Shown here in pieces: positions 44,101 through 56,519 of a stretch of 64,000 bases of DNA. The notes beneath the pieces were generated by a model, which was not told the origin of the DNA, searched no databases, and saw only the letters and a program-made list of their open reading frames with translations. The stretch is taken from NCBI GenBank assembly GCA_023101725.1, contig JALJCO010008724.1:186001-250000 (forward strand), given 5' to 3'. The position numbers were made by a program, and so were the translations under genes. This DNA comes from Atherinomorus stipes. Lineage: Eukaryota > Chordata > Actinopteri > Atheriniformes > Atherinidae. Numbering within the stretch: the first letter of the stretch is position 1; the number at the start of each line of letters is the position of its first letter.

Positions 44101-45049
44101 AGCCAGAGTTGGTAATCCAGCTCAGAAACACTTTTTGTTATACTGGGTGAAATGGTCCTTCCATCCTGACAGTAGTCAATACATCATATATTCATTAAAA
44201 GGAAGGAAAAATCAGACCTCTGTGAGAGCTGCAGTTCTGTAAAAACTGACCAATCCCTGCCATTTGCACAGAAAGGCAGATAATTTGCAACTTATTGGAA
44301 CAAATTGATGCCTTTATGTCTCGTCTCTGTCCCTCCCCTCTCCCCGTCCCCCCATGTGACGCCCCCTGTGTGCCGCTCACTGTAAACAAATATAGCAAAC
44401 GGACTGCTAACTGCTGCTGTGCCAAAAACACCAAAATAACAGATAAGGTTTAAGTCTTGGAGGCGTTGGCGTTTGCAGTGTGGACTTTTTACACCACAGG
44501 AGTTGGAGGTGAGTGGATTAAAGCTTTTGAAAACGTGTTTTATCAGCTGTTTACGATCAAACTAACAAGCTATCCAATCAGCTGTTATTGTTAACCTGGG
44601 CTCAGTTGTTCAAAACTCAGTTATTTTTTAACCAGCCGTTAAATACATTTAACCGACTGCTAACTTTAACAGTCCGGTTATCTTGTTGTTCAAACTCAGT
44701 TAACTTTAACCATGTGTTATTTTATGTACATTTGCAATACCAGAACTAAACAAAATGGGGGATTGTGGGATACATTGGTGCTAAAAAGTGATGCTAACCA
44801 CATGGTTAACTTTGACAGTGCCGTTAGCTGACGGCATGACTAACCATGCTTTGAACAACACATATTAAATGGTCGGTTAGCTAATGGCAGGTTAAGGATT
44901 TAACCGACCGTTAGGAGTTAACCAGTGGTTAAAGTAATGAACAACCGGGCCCTGCTTGTAAAACGTTGGCGCACACGTCCCTGCACTCTGAAGGCATGGT
45001 TTCAGGTGAAGTGTTTTTTTTTAAATGTCAAACATTGCCAACCTTAGCT
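44101..45049. mobile_element. TTAA-flanked element C, family AGCCAGAGTTGG
   Basis: TTAA at 44097-44100 and 45050-45053 encloses AGCCAGAGTTGGTAATC and, inverted, AGCTAAGGTTGGCAATG. 949 bp including a nested element. A truncated copy is at 37041-37282. Confidence 0.88.
44596..44954. mobile_element. Inverted-repeat element D nested in C
   Basis: Ctgggctcagttgttcaaaa and, inverted, cagggcccggttgttcatta bound a segment rich in gttaacc/ggttaa palindromes. TSD not resolved. About 360 bp, non-coding. Confidence 0.65.
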
Positions 45050-46949
45050 TTAAGAGCAGTAACAGGCAAAATGGTTTATAAGTGTTCATTTTTACAGTAG
45101 CCACTACGGTAAACAAATTCCTTCGTATACTTAACGTCAGATGTCACTCCACTGCCAAATACTGGAAGTGAAAATTTTGACACTTTACTGTCAAAATGTA
45201 ACGCAATACAAGGTAAGTTTTATTTTAACATTATTTTGTTAATCTGGCATTTACAGATAGTCTTGTGTTATAACTAATTTGCCTCAGGTGTTCTGTGGAG
45301 TGGATATGACTGCTATTAATGACAGGCTAGCAGATTCCTATTGATTTATGCTAGCATTAGCATCAGGGTCCACCGGTAACAAGATGAAATAAGATGAAAC
45401 TATCTCCAGTGGTAAGTTGGACCCTGGTTCACTCGAAAATGAGGCCCTACGTCAAAAATCCTGAACTTCTCCTTTAAGTGACTGGTGAAACTTACTCGGA
45501 TCCCTCTGATTTCAAAGTTAATGCTAATAAATGATCATAAACATCATCATTTAGAAGGAAAACCTATTTTTCAGCCCCCATTCTTCGCCAAAAAGGAAAT
45601 TAAATGCATTGAGGAAGCAAATACCGCCAAATCACGTGTCATTTCCAAATTACAATCCATTCGCATTGGATAAGTATTATCACAGGACCTCAGAGTTCAG
45701 CAAATTATAGTAGGTAATTTGTGGGGAAGTTATTACATCGCAAATCACCAACATGGCCGGTTGGCGCGGAATTAATATCAAAGACAATCTCTGTAATTGT
45801 TATAAATTACATGTACTAATCTTATCAGAATAGGGCTTTTGATTACATTGTTCCTAATTCGGAGAATATTTCCAAATCCACATTCCTTCACAATATTGTA
45901 CACTGTATAACCTAACAGCATATCTCAATAAAACAATCAAGCCACCGTAACTTAATTCTTTTTAAAAATTACTGTCAATTAATCAAAATAAATTAAATCT
46001 ACTTAAAAATCACCATGTGTAGTAATAACTCAGCAATATTGAGTAAATGTGAATTTACAGCGCATTTCAAGTAGCAATGGTTTAAATAAATTAAGTTAGA
46101 TTAACTTAGTAACACTAATTTCATTTGAACGTGTTTGCCTGAACCGGCTGGAACCTGTTTGCGCTGCTGCGTCTGCTCAGTTCAGATTCACACCCTCACA
46201 CAGCCTCGGCAGCACACTGTATGCGCTCGCTAACTTTGCAGGACTCTTAACGTACAGTGGGTGGTTGAACCACAGTGCACTCGGCTTTTCTGACTGAAAT
46301 ATTTTCTCCACCATTGCTGGAACCAGCTGCGACCGGACTCCAAAAGTTTAGTTTCGGTAAGAAAAAGTCTCTTCTTTTTTTTTTTTCCATGGTTGCTTTT
46401 TCCATTTTTAAGGTTAGACCACAGAGCTCATTGTTTTAGTTTAGCAGCTATTTCATTTACTGTTAAACCAAAACCTTGTCAGTGCCTCAGAAAAAAGTTG
46501 TCAAAAGCCATTGGGGAAAGTTGTTGATTCACATGCTAACGCTAGCTAACGTTAGCCTCAGCTAATTCAAACATAGCTTCTCAAAACAACTAAAAGATCA
46601 GTCAAAAGTCTTTTGTAGGTTCCTTAAACTGTGAAATTTTGTTCCAAACGATTAGGTTTGATTTGCCGTAATTTAAAAGTGAATGAGGAAACATTTATAC
46701 AAGCTTCCAGTTACTTTGAGAGTTTGGCTCAGAGATAAATCGTGTGGAAATGTAAGCTGTGGGACTTTTCTAGTTCTATGAAAGTGCTGTTATAATCAGT
46801 TTGTCCAGTAATGAAAGATGGGGAAACAAAGGAACTGGTTTAAATTCAGGAAGTAGTGAAGTTGTGGAAATAGTCCAATGATAAAAATGTGTACAGTGCT
46901 TACACAGGCTCAAACACAATATGCACACCTTGTCTTATGTGTTCTTCAG

Positions 46950-47045
46950 GACAAGAACAACATTGTTGCAGCCAGGACAGCAGCACTGGCTGGCCTTCCA
47001 CTCTACCTGAAAGAGGATTCTTCAGGTGTCTTCAAAACTTGCCAG
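46950..47045 (+). CDS. Internal coding exon of a carried gene (exon A)
   Basis: Bounded by a good acceptor (tgttcttcag) and a GTATAA donor. It is 96 bp, exactly 32 codons in phase 0: DKNNIVAARTAALAGLPLYL then KEDSSGVFKTCQ. It joins exon B in frame. The sequence resembles a multi-copy teleost uncharacterised protein family in which a similar VYL..DPS.F..TC segment precedes the final exon; this likeness is from memory and unverified. No upstream coding exon with a start codon was found. Confidence 0.6.
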
Positions 47046-47478
47046 GTATAATAAACTATCTTTTACATATACAAAGGTGATTTTTTAAAAATTATTTTTC
47101 AAAGTTAATCAATAAGCATAGATAATGACCAATAGAAAAGAATGAACCAATTTAGCTCATTTAAAAATTTAAAACATTGGTTCAGTTCCAAAACATACAG
47201 TGAACTCGTGTTTAAACAGATTTAATGTTGTTGTCTGTGAAAAGCCTAAATGATGTTACACTGTGTTTACAGCCGGTTACTCATGAAATTGCAGGTACTT
47301 TAATGTAAAAGTGCTCATCACTGGGATTTTTTTTTGTTTATATTTCAAATGTTAATTTAAAATCTGGAATATATTAACCTCACCCACACGGACTTTATTT
47401 GCAGTCTGGAAGCACAAGCATTTGAACTAGTTTGCTTTGAAATCAATAGGATTATGTTCTGAAAATGTATTACGGAAT

Positions 47479-47948
47479 CAGTCATCCTCAAAATTATTCA
47501 TCCCCTCCCACTGAAGATGGAAAAAATCAGCTGTCAGTAAAATAAGATAAAATTGACAAAAGCAATAAAAATTCAGGACGTTGATTTTGAATTGTGGTTC
47601 AACAGACATTAAAAACAAACACACAAAAAATAAAACAAGTAATCAAGCACAATGGGACTCCAAAGCTAAAATGTTGTTGAGCAAAACTTTGAGACAGTCA
47701 CTGCAATCAGGTGTTTTCTCTAATGTTCAAAAAGACTTCGACACCTTTTGACAGGTATGTTGGTCCTGTTCATGGGAAAGATGCTCTAATATGTCTGGGA
47801 CAGTTTAGTTTATTTTTTTTAAATTATTGTTTTCAACTACAATTCTTTCTTGTTGTTTTTATTTGAATTGCTATTATGCTATTCATATGCTATTATGAAT
47901 TTATCCTTTTCTTGAATGGAAGGGTATGAATAATTTTGATGACAACTG
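47479..47948. mobile_element. Tc1-type MITE, copy E, in the intron between exons A and B
   Basis: Cagtcatcctcaaaattatt and, inverted, cagttgtcatcaaaattatt, with the shared interior (ggttcaacagacatt, aaacaagtaatcaagc, ccttttgacaggtatg). Right flank TA (47949-47950). Confidence 0.85.
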
Positions 47949-48002
47949 TACATAAGATATATTTTACCAAAATAGGTATACTGAACATTTTTTGTTTTGC
48001 AG

Positions 48003-48269
48003 GATGAGTTGGAGGCAACACAGGGGGAAGCAGTGGCTCTGGTGGCTCTGGCCAGTGATGAGGAGATACCCGCTGGAATTGCTTGGGAAGCGCACCACGT
48101 GCCAGTCGTCCTTGAGGGTCAGGTTGTAATGTCCCACAGATCTTGGCCTGATGCACTTGTGATTTTGTTTGGACTGATTTATGCACTCCATTTGAACTAC
48201 CCTCAGAAGCTCAGTGGGTTCTTTGAGTTCAAAGACGACATGGTTCTTTTATCCATGTCGTCCTCTTAA
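48003..48269 (+). CDS. Terminal coding exon of a carried gene (exon B)
   Basis: Acceptor ttttttgttttgcag ends at 48002. The exon encodes DELEATQGEAVALVALASDE, then a segment with LVILFGLIYALHLNYPQKLS and a C-terminus FFEFKDDMVLLSMSSS and stop. The hydrophobic LFGLIYALHL..YP.KL motif is one I associate with abundant uncharacterised teleost proteins. It is 88 codons, phase 0 with exon A. The gene lacks its usual 5' part, so this copy is probably a truncated passenger. Confidence 0.65.
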   Translation, partial: DELEATQGEAVALVALASDEEIPAGIAWEAHHVPVVLEGQVVMSHRSWPDALVILFGLIYALHLNYPQKLSGFFEFKDDMVLLSMSSS

Positions 48270-49049
48270 ACCTAGATGATGGCAGAAGGTAGCTAAAACC
48301 CAAGTTTAATATATATATATATAGCTATATATTAGCTTGTGCCCCTAAAGCTATTTCCAAAAATATTTAGAAAGAAAGCTGGTTTACAACTGTGAAAAGT
48401 AACTTGACTGTGGACTAAGTCCATCTGGATTGCTCTTTATTGCATAAGCTTTGATCACAGATTCAGCACTGTTAATGAAAACATGTCAACCAAAAATGCA
48501 AAAAGTGAAAGTTAAATTTAGGGGCACTTCGACTTGAAAAAGGTTTATAGAATTGTTGTACTTTTGTACATTGTGCAATAATGAATGCATGTAAGAACAC
48601 ACAATAAATGGTTGAAGTTGTACAAAATGTTGTTTCATTTGTGTTTATATAGCTTAAACTATTTAAGGCAATCAGTTTCCTTAATTGAACTGAGTAGTCA
48701 CAGCAAAGCAATGAGTTGTCACAACTTGAAAGTAATGATTAACCGCAACAAAAAGAAACAAAGTCAGATAAACTCTGGTGTTGTAGTTTGAGTAAAGATG
48801 ACCTATTTAAGTTTATGGTACTCAAATAATTTCAGCTGAATAATTTAAATATTTTAAGTGTTCTTAAATTGATTCATTAGTGTTTATATAACTTAAATAA
48901 TTGTAGTTGTTTTAACTCAAATAAAACAGTGTATCATACTTACAATATTTGAGTTAATTAACTTAAATTATTTAAGGCAATCAGTTTCCTCAAACAGTTT
49001 GAGTTCAACTAACTCATCGGGTTTTACAGTGTATATTTGCCCTCTTACA

Positions 49050-49564
49050 CAGTGGCACAGCCAGAGATTTTTCACTGGGGTGGCCAGGGAGAGACCATTA
49101 CTCACAGAGGGGTGGCCATAAGTAGATACCTCAGAGCGCATGTATTATGTATATATATATATATATCTATCTATATATATATATATAGATAGATATATAT
49201 ATACCTATATATATATAGATAATGTTGTATATACATCCAACTGTATAGGGTAGCTAGTGTGTAAAATAAGAAGTAAAAAATGTGGTTTGGAAGCAGTTTT
49301 GTGTCTCCCCTGTGAAGCAAAAGCTTTCTTTCCCCAATCGCAATATCTCAGAGAGAAAAGCTTAAAAGTGGGATTTTCAACTTCTGCATGTCCCATCTTA
49401 AAAAATTCCAACTGTATGGGGTAGCTGGTGTCTAAAATGAGAAGAAAAAGTGGTTTGGAAGCAGCTGGGGTCTCTGTAACTGTGCTTGAGTGTTGCCCGG
49501 GTAAAGCGTGGGGGTGGCCAGGGATTGGCGGCCACCCCTGGCCACCCCCGTAGCTCCGCCCCTG
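49050..49564. mobile_element. hAT-like element with internal duplication
   Basis: CAGTGGCACAGCCAGAG and, inverted, CAGGGGCGGAGCTACGG. The flanks ctcttaca (49042-49049) and ctcctacc (49565-49572) match at 6 of 8. A TA microsatellite lies at 49150-49222. An internal direct repeat (ccaactgtat.gggtagct.gtg..taaaat, 49236 and 49408) is about 75 bp long. Confidence 0.7.
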
Positions 49565-49574
49565 CTCCTACCTG

Positions 49575-50835
49575 CTGTGAATTGGTAAAGCTACATAGTT
49601 GTCTTCAGAGAGAGAGAAAAAAAAGAGAAAACAGATCTCTGCAAAGGAGCTTGAGCCAAACTGGGCACAACATTGCTGGAACTGTGACAAGCAAGGAATA
49701 TTTCTGAAAAATCTCAATGTGCACTGAAGTTATTTAGTAAGAATGTGTGTCCTTCTAAGTTGTTCACAAACCCCTTTGAGCTTCACACCAAAGAAAATAA
49801 AAGGATGTTTTTTCTTTGCATTTTTTTATTTTCCTTTGAACAATAATAATAAAAATTGTGTTTTTTTTCCTCAGCAAATGGTTAAGATAAGTTTGTGATA
49901 TAGTGACAGTCATGAAATAGATTTTTAATAAAGTTTTATTTGTCAGTGAAAGATTTGCTCCACCGCTAGCAGGCCGCTAATCAGCTAGAAAAAACAAAAT
50001 AGAACTTAGGAAAAGCAGGTTGCATGTGCTTGATGTCTCAAATGGGGCTGAAGAAAATGCAGATTCACAAGTCACCACATCTACTCTTTTCATCTAATCT
50101 AATCTACTTAAGTTCTATTGTTATGTACTACTTTTTTTTTTTTAAATAAAATGCAAAACAAAACCCAATTTATCAAACATGACTTATTCAAGCCCGAACC
50201 ATGCTGAAAACTGTTATGTTTGTAATGTTGTAATGTTTCATGTCTGTAATGTTTGCTATGTCCCCTCCTGCCAGACTCAGGGTTGGGTTTGGATGTCATC
50301 CCAGGCTGTAAAAACTTGCGGACTGACATCATGTGTAGCATTGATGCTCCAGCAAAACTACAAACGTTTCATATTTTCCTTATTTCTCTCTACATTGTGT
50401 GGACTGCTTAATTTTTAATCTCTCATATTTTTCTTTACACATTTTCCCCCTGAGCTGCTCTCTTTTGTACACAAAGTTTCTCTCTGAGCAAATAATTGTT
50501 AGGTGAGTTGCCACCAGCAGTGCAGGAGGATTCCAGTCAAGAGCTAAATGTGATTAAAAATGGCCTGAAAGCAATACTACATAAGCTTAAAACTCATTTT
50601 GATGACCCCTGACATTCATTAAAAACCACATATTCCTGCACCCTTCATTTCCCTGCAGCATCCTGGGGCTGAGAAACCATACTTCACACCTCTGTGCTCC
50701 AGCCTGGAGCATCATGTAACAGTTGTGTTTTGCTGTATGGTACCGTGTCACATGCCAGCAACTGGACATCAGCGCACCACGGCTCATTCAGCAAAAAAAC
50801 TCAAAAGGACACGATCAAACGAAGCAAGAAAAGAA
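49575..50835. other. No recognisable feature
   Basis: A+T-rich unique DNA; no exon, RNA or repeat end recognised. Confidence 0.45.
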
Positions 50836-50836
50836 A

Positions 50837-51037
50837 AGTCCAGTCCTTAAGAGCTATCCTGCACATTTTGGTTGTACCCCTTCTCCAACACACCTGAATC
50901 AAATGAATGACTCGTTACTAGGCCTCTGCAGAGCTGAATGACATGTACGTGATGGAATTAGCCATTTGATTCAGGTGTGTTGGGAAAGGGTATATTCTAA
51001 AAACTGCAGGATAGTAGCTCTTGAGGACCGGACTTGG
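50837..51037. mobile_element. Palindromic MITE (about 200 bp)
   Basis: Gtccagtccttaagagctat and ccaacacacctgaatcaaat on the left are inverted on the right as atttgattcaggtgtgttgg and tagctcttgaggaccggact. The central spacer is about 60 bp. A common type of teleost short palindrome. Confidence 0.8.
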
Positions 51038-52237
51038 ACCCAATCCCAATGTTCCCCTACTTTCAACCCTTACTCACTACCACTACACCCTCGATTTGAA
51101 GCTACAGGGGTTGGGCTGACACAGCTTGCTGCATTTGCATTGAGGGACGTTAGCAACTGCGTAGTGAGTTTGCACATACATCTCACCCCCCGGCTTTACA
51201 CCTGGTCCGTAACGCACCGGATCACACCCATGTAATCAACGGTTTGAAACATATTGATTGCACGGCGGCGCGTGAGCGGTCCGTCGTCGCTCCGGCATGT
51301 CGTGCCGCTGCGCTACAGATACGCGCCAGCTCTATTTTTGACGCTCCACGCACCAACACCGCGTCAATATCAGTAGTTCAGATCGAACCAGACAGGAAGT
51401 CAGACACAGATTCAGTGTAAAATATCCGGTAACTTCCTAAACAAAAGCCACTGTGCAGCTTTTAAACTGCTGAACTACCTGAACATGACAGCATCTCCGT
51501 GTCCACAAGGTTACAGTGAAATAAGGAACCATGACGCATGAACATGTGGACAAAATAAACCATTTGGATGAGAATCACAGGCGATCTAGCAGTCCTCTCA
51601 TGATTCGGTGATGTCACGAATCTAACAACAGCTGGTGCACTCACGGGTGCGCTGCGCGGCCGCACAGTGAACGGTGTAAATGCTCGCGCCAAGAAAGTCG
51701 CAGCAAAGCCACTGCGCTCAAGTCACGGACCAGGTGTAAAGCCGGGGAAACAACACACCCAGCAACAACACAGAGTTAACAGTTGTGATCGTTTTTCTTT
51801 TTTTCATCATTCATTATGTTTCAGTTGATTAATAAACAAAACAACCACACGGGGAAGAAGTCGCCATGATGGCTGTTGTCTCTTGTAAACTGCCAAAAAG
51901 CCTTCGAAAGCTTTTCATCAGTATTTTAGCCTAGCTAGCGTGGCTTGTCTGGCTAACGTGGCAAACAAATGTGTAATCTGTAGATTAGTGAGTTTTCTTC
52001 TCCGAGTCCTGTCGCTTTCCAGGGGTTTCTGTTGTTCCCTTTTCTCTGCCCCTTCCTCAGCAAGTCAGCATCTGACGTCCCTCGCTCTGAAGGGCTACAT
52101 TCATACCCACTACCCCTCATTATGTCCACTTCCCCTACATACAAAGAGGAATTGGGAAACAATTACCTTCATGGGAATGCACAAAATTTAGGGGAAGTGC
52201 TAAAAAGTAGGGATTGTTGGTGTATTGGGACGCACCC
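51038..52237. mobile_element. DNA transposon with CCCAATCCCAA-like ends
   Basis: Left acccaatcccaatgttcccctac and right, inverted, gtcccaatacaccaacaatccctac are imperfect terminal repeats. The same terminus type occurs at 20553. Another element is nested at 51188-51747. No transposase. Confidence 0.55.
51188..51747. mobile_element. Nested DNA element, TIR CCCCGGCTTTACACCTGGTCCGT
   Basis: A 23-bp terminal inverted repeat is perfect at both ends (51188-51210, 51725-51747). The interior is CpG-rich. TSD not resolved. It overlaps no domain-bearing frame. Confidence 0.8.
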
Positions 52238-52299
52238 TTGGGCACCCCTGGTTTAGGGCATCGGGAGCGGATACGTCTCTGAATTTCAAACGTCGGGAC

Positions 52300-53455
52300 G
52301 AGGGATGGGTACCGAAACCCGGTCTCAAAATAGCCCCGGGGCTAAGTCTCACAGTCTACACGAACCGATAAGCTGTTGCCTGCCCTCTTAACGGTATCTT
52401 AAGGTTGTATGTCATTTGTGCGAAACTAAACTCATGCCAACATTGTATTGCCAATCCCGCTCCTCCTTAACAAGCAGCGCACGCGCTGCAGGGAGGGGCG
52501 ACTGTGGCGCTCTCACGTGCTCGCCTCGCTGTTTCAGCTGGTGATCAACTTTATGTAAACAGCGGCTAACACAGCGGTTAGCTAAACACGTTCATTTGTT
52601 TACAGTAAGTATCTGATCAGACTCACGCTCATAACTTCATTTTCAGAAAAATATACATGAAACCCAGTTAGCAACAACTTCAGCTAGCACCTAACTTGCA
52701 TTGAAATTCACCTGATACAACGTTTCCACTGCACAGATGCAGTCGGCGTCTGATCAGCTCTCCTGATCACTGAAAGCATCTCTGACGATGTCCGTCTTTG
52801 CTAATCCATGAAGAAATATCTGTAACTCCCAGCTGCAGTTTAGGGATCTCTGACGGCTTGAACAGAGGCGCTACATCACCACAAAGCAGCGCAGGTGTGC
52901 TTGGTGTTCACCACCAGCTGACATGACCGGCTGTGGCTGCGTTTATTAAAGGAGTCATCACCCGGATATCCCACTTTTTCACATTAAAACGTGTACTGGA
53001 ACGGGACCTCAGTTATAACGTGCCAGGAGAGTGAAAGTGACTTCGTCTTTGAGTGCGGGCTCTCTCTTCTCACCAGAATCGGCCACAAGCACGTGCTCTC
53101 CACAGTACGCGAATTGAATATATCAAGGGAACATCGTGTCCCAGGCATCTATTATATATGCAGATAGTTGGTTATTATCTGAAGCTCAGGCAACATTACC
53201 CCCCCCCCCCCCCTCCCAAAATAGTGTTGAAAAAATGGTGTGTGTACAGTTTTTGATTTTTTTCTTAGAACAGTTATGATGATGACTGATTTGTTGTATT
53301 GTCCCTGACTTTAGCCTGATGGCAACTAGGAAAGGCTGCAGCCCCCAAAAATGGATAGGATAATATTGTGTTGTTCTCAATGTTCTCAGGGTTTGTTTAG
53401 GGAGTTGATATGGAGTACCGTAGTATCGATAAAACCTTAACAGTACCCATCCCTA
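52300..53455. mobile_element. hAT-type element with perfect 8-bp TSD
   Basis: Right terminus, inverted, TAGGGATGGGTACTG; left GAGGGATGGGTACCG (first base mutated). The flanks gtcgggac (52292-52299) and gtcgggac (53456-53463) are identical. Includes a C run at 53199-53212. 1,156 bp, non-coding. Confidence 0.88.
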
Positions 53456-53675
53456 GTCGGGACCAGAGTTCAACTTTGGGCACGAAGTGCATCTTTTTGC
53501 TGAAATCATGTTTGGTTTAAACAGTGTTTGACGCGGTGTGTGTTCTACACGTCGCTCTTGTCGCCACAAATCTAACTTTTTCTAGTTGTTAGTACAACCA
53601 CGAACAACGCAACATGTTCCTGAGCCGTGCAAGTACATTTTTCTGGGGAAAATCATTTTAGAAATGTTATGACGG

Positions 53676-53941
53676 GGGCGGCTGTAGCTCAGGTGGAAGA
53701 GCAGTCGTCTTTCAACCGGAGGGTTGTGGGATTGATTCCCGGCTTCCCCAGACTACATGCCAAAGTGTCCTTGGGCAAGACACTGAACCCCAAGTTGCCT
53801 CCCGATGTGCCCATCGGGGTATGAATGTGTGTGTGATTGTGTGTGCAACTGGGTGAATGTGATATGTAGTGTAAAGCGCTTTGAGCGGTTAGTATGACTG
53901 GAAAAGCGCTATATAAGTACAGTCCATTTACCATTTACCAT
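53676..53941 (+). mobile_element. tRNA-derived SINE
   Basis: Ggctgtagctcaggtgg (A box) and ggattgattcc (B box), then gtccttgggcaagacactga. The conserved 3' part reads gtaaagcgctttgag and gaaaagcgctatataag, and the tail is repeated ATTTACC. Near full length and well preserved. Confidence 0.9.
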
Positions 53942-53944
53942 GAA

Positions 53945-55515
53945 TACTCTTGTTGAAATGTTAGAATAAACCACTACCAGAGACAACAACTTACAGTTGC
54001 ACTGTGAGTCAATGGCTAAGCGCTATTTCCAGTATCTCACTGGAAGTTGGTTGCATAACTGTTTCTGCATTTGCCGGCTCAGGAATAAGGTGGATAAATT
54101 TTAAACCAAAACAGTGAACTGTGGAAACTGCAGTAAAAGTCCACCGAATGCATTTGGTGAGCTCGGCCTTAATAAAGGTAATAACAGTGGAGTATTTCTC
54201 TTGTCTTGACCTGCACACGTTCTCCATTTTTCTTCTGTCATTCAACAACTTCTTTTCCATTCTTCTGTCTTGGGTGAAACCTTGAATTAATTGTCAGACC
54301 TATCATTTGCCCTCTGGACGGGATAACCAACTAAAACTAACACTCTTACTTACTTCACCCAGCCGCAAGAAATGATTTGAAGAGAAAAGCAAAAACAAAT
54401 GAAAGTTAAGTTTGAAACTGGGAAGGCAACAGCACCTTTGCTCACATTATCATGCATGAAAGAAATAATGAACCTTTTACAGACATTTATTCCCAAACTA
54501 ACAATGTGCATAGATGCTTACTCACCCAAAACTTCAAAGGTCCAATAACACCTGCTTTTATACTGGCCATTAAAGTCTAGAGGGTATAGTAACAGACATC
54601 TGTTCTTTAATAACCTAAATCAGATGTAATGTGATATAATGAAAATATCCAGAGGGAATGATAATAGTCTCCTCTGTGCATGTGTGGTAGGTACTGCCTT
54701 AAGGGCATTATAAGCGGGTGTGATTGCCGGTGTAGTCAAAGTAATCATCTCTTACAGGTTTTTTTTGTGTTGTAAAGGAGAGAGACTGTGTTTCATCTGT
54801 CCCTAGATCATGTCACATTGTGGACTGTGAAACGGCAGGTTAACGGGAGCCATTGTGCCCACCTCATCCCATAAAGAAAAGTGCACACAGTGCATTTACA
54901 CATCTATGTACACACACACCCGCACACACACATAATCTCTTAAGCTAGGTGGAGACAGACAAGACAAATAAGGATCAAATCTGGAATTGCCAGGTTGTGG
55001 ATGTGTGCTCTCACGTACAACAGTTTTGTCTGTAAAGACTTGACCTTTAATAGTTTGTAAATGTCATCATTTCACGCTGTCAGACATTTTTGTGAAGTTC
55101 TGTCTCAAGGGGACTGTAAATTCTCTAATCAAACACGTGTTTTATGATGCTGTCACGATCTTGACCTTTGACCATCAGTTTGTAATCAGATGAGCTTTCC
55201 AAGTCCAAGTCAGTGTGTAAGCCAGATGTTATATGGTGTCATACAGAAAAATGAACAAATCCTTAGGAAGACTCCATACAATTTTTCAGCATTGCCTTGG
55301 CACAAGGAGTTTTAGTTAAATACAGTAAAGAAATGTGCACTTTCACTTTGAAAAACTTCATTTTCTGAATATTCTGAGCAGTCTACACATACTGAGACAG
55401 ACAGATCTGCTCAACTCATTGCAGAATGTTGCAAAAGCACATCATTTACTTAGACTTGAGGTCAAAACTGTCTAAACTGAGACGAAAACACTACCAAGAC
55501 AAGAGTATCAAGACT
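53945..55515. other. No recognisable gene
   Basis: Unique A+T-rich DNA with a short CA-rich patch at 54910-54940. No exon supported. Confidence 0.45.
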
Positions 55516-55517
55516 AA

Positions 55518-56333
<816 letters not shown>

Positions 56334-56397
56334 CCACAAGACAAACAAGAAGACCAAGACAGCTCGAGACGAGAAAAAACCAAACACACACAAATAG

Positions 56398-56398
<1 letters not shown>

Positions 56399-56440
<42 letters not shown>

Positions 56441-56448
56441 TATATAAA

Positions 56449-56492
<44 letters not shown>
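56399..56492. repeat. (TA)n microsatellite
   Basis: Two runs of TA separated by a short acacatat patch. Tyrosine/isoleucine-rich frames across it are not genes. Confidence 0.95.
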
Positions 56493-56497
<5 letters not shown>

Positions 56498-56519
56498 CAT
56501 ACACACACCGTATATGTAT

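Larger units (their letters stand above)
42743..45473. mobile_element. TTAA-type element A, host of several insertions
   Basis: Terminus AGGGGAAGTTCAGGATTTTTG at 42743 and, inverted, AGGAGAAGTTCAGGATTTTTG ending 45473. The right flank is TTAA (45474-45477) and the left is TTGA (42739-42742). Inverted arms of about 240 bp share tagggcctcattttcga, gctagcctgtcattaat and cacctgag.caaattagtta. Without its insertions it is about 0.7-0.9 kb. Non-coding. Confidence 0.85.
45899..49033 (+). mobile_element. Repeat-like unit with TACACTGTAAAACC ends carrying coding exons
   Basis: Left TACACTGTATAACC at 45899 and right GGTTTTACAGTGTA ending 49033 are inverted. The flanks tattg (left) and tatttg (right) may be a short TSD. 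The right arm is rich in taattaacttaaattattta-type sequence. Inside are a possible non-coding exon ending ctccaaaagtttagtttcg before a gtaag donor (46358), two coding exons (46950, 48003), and a Tc1-type MITE in the intron. Whether it moves as a unit is inferred. Confidence 0.55.
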
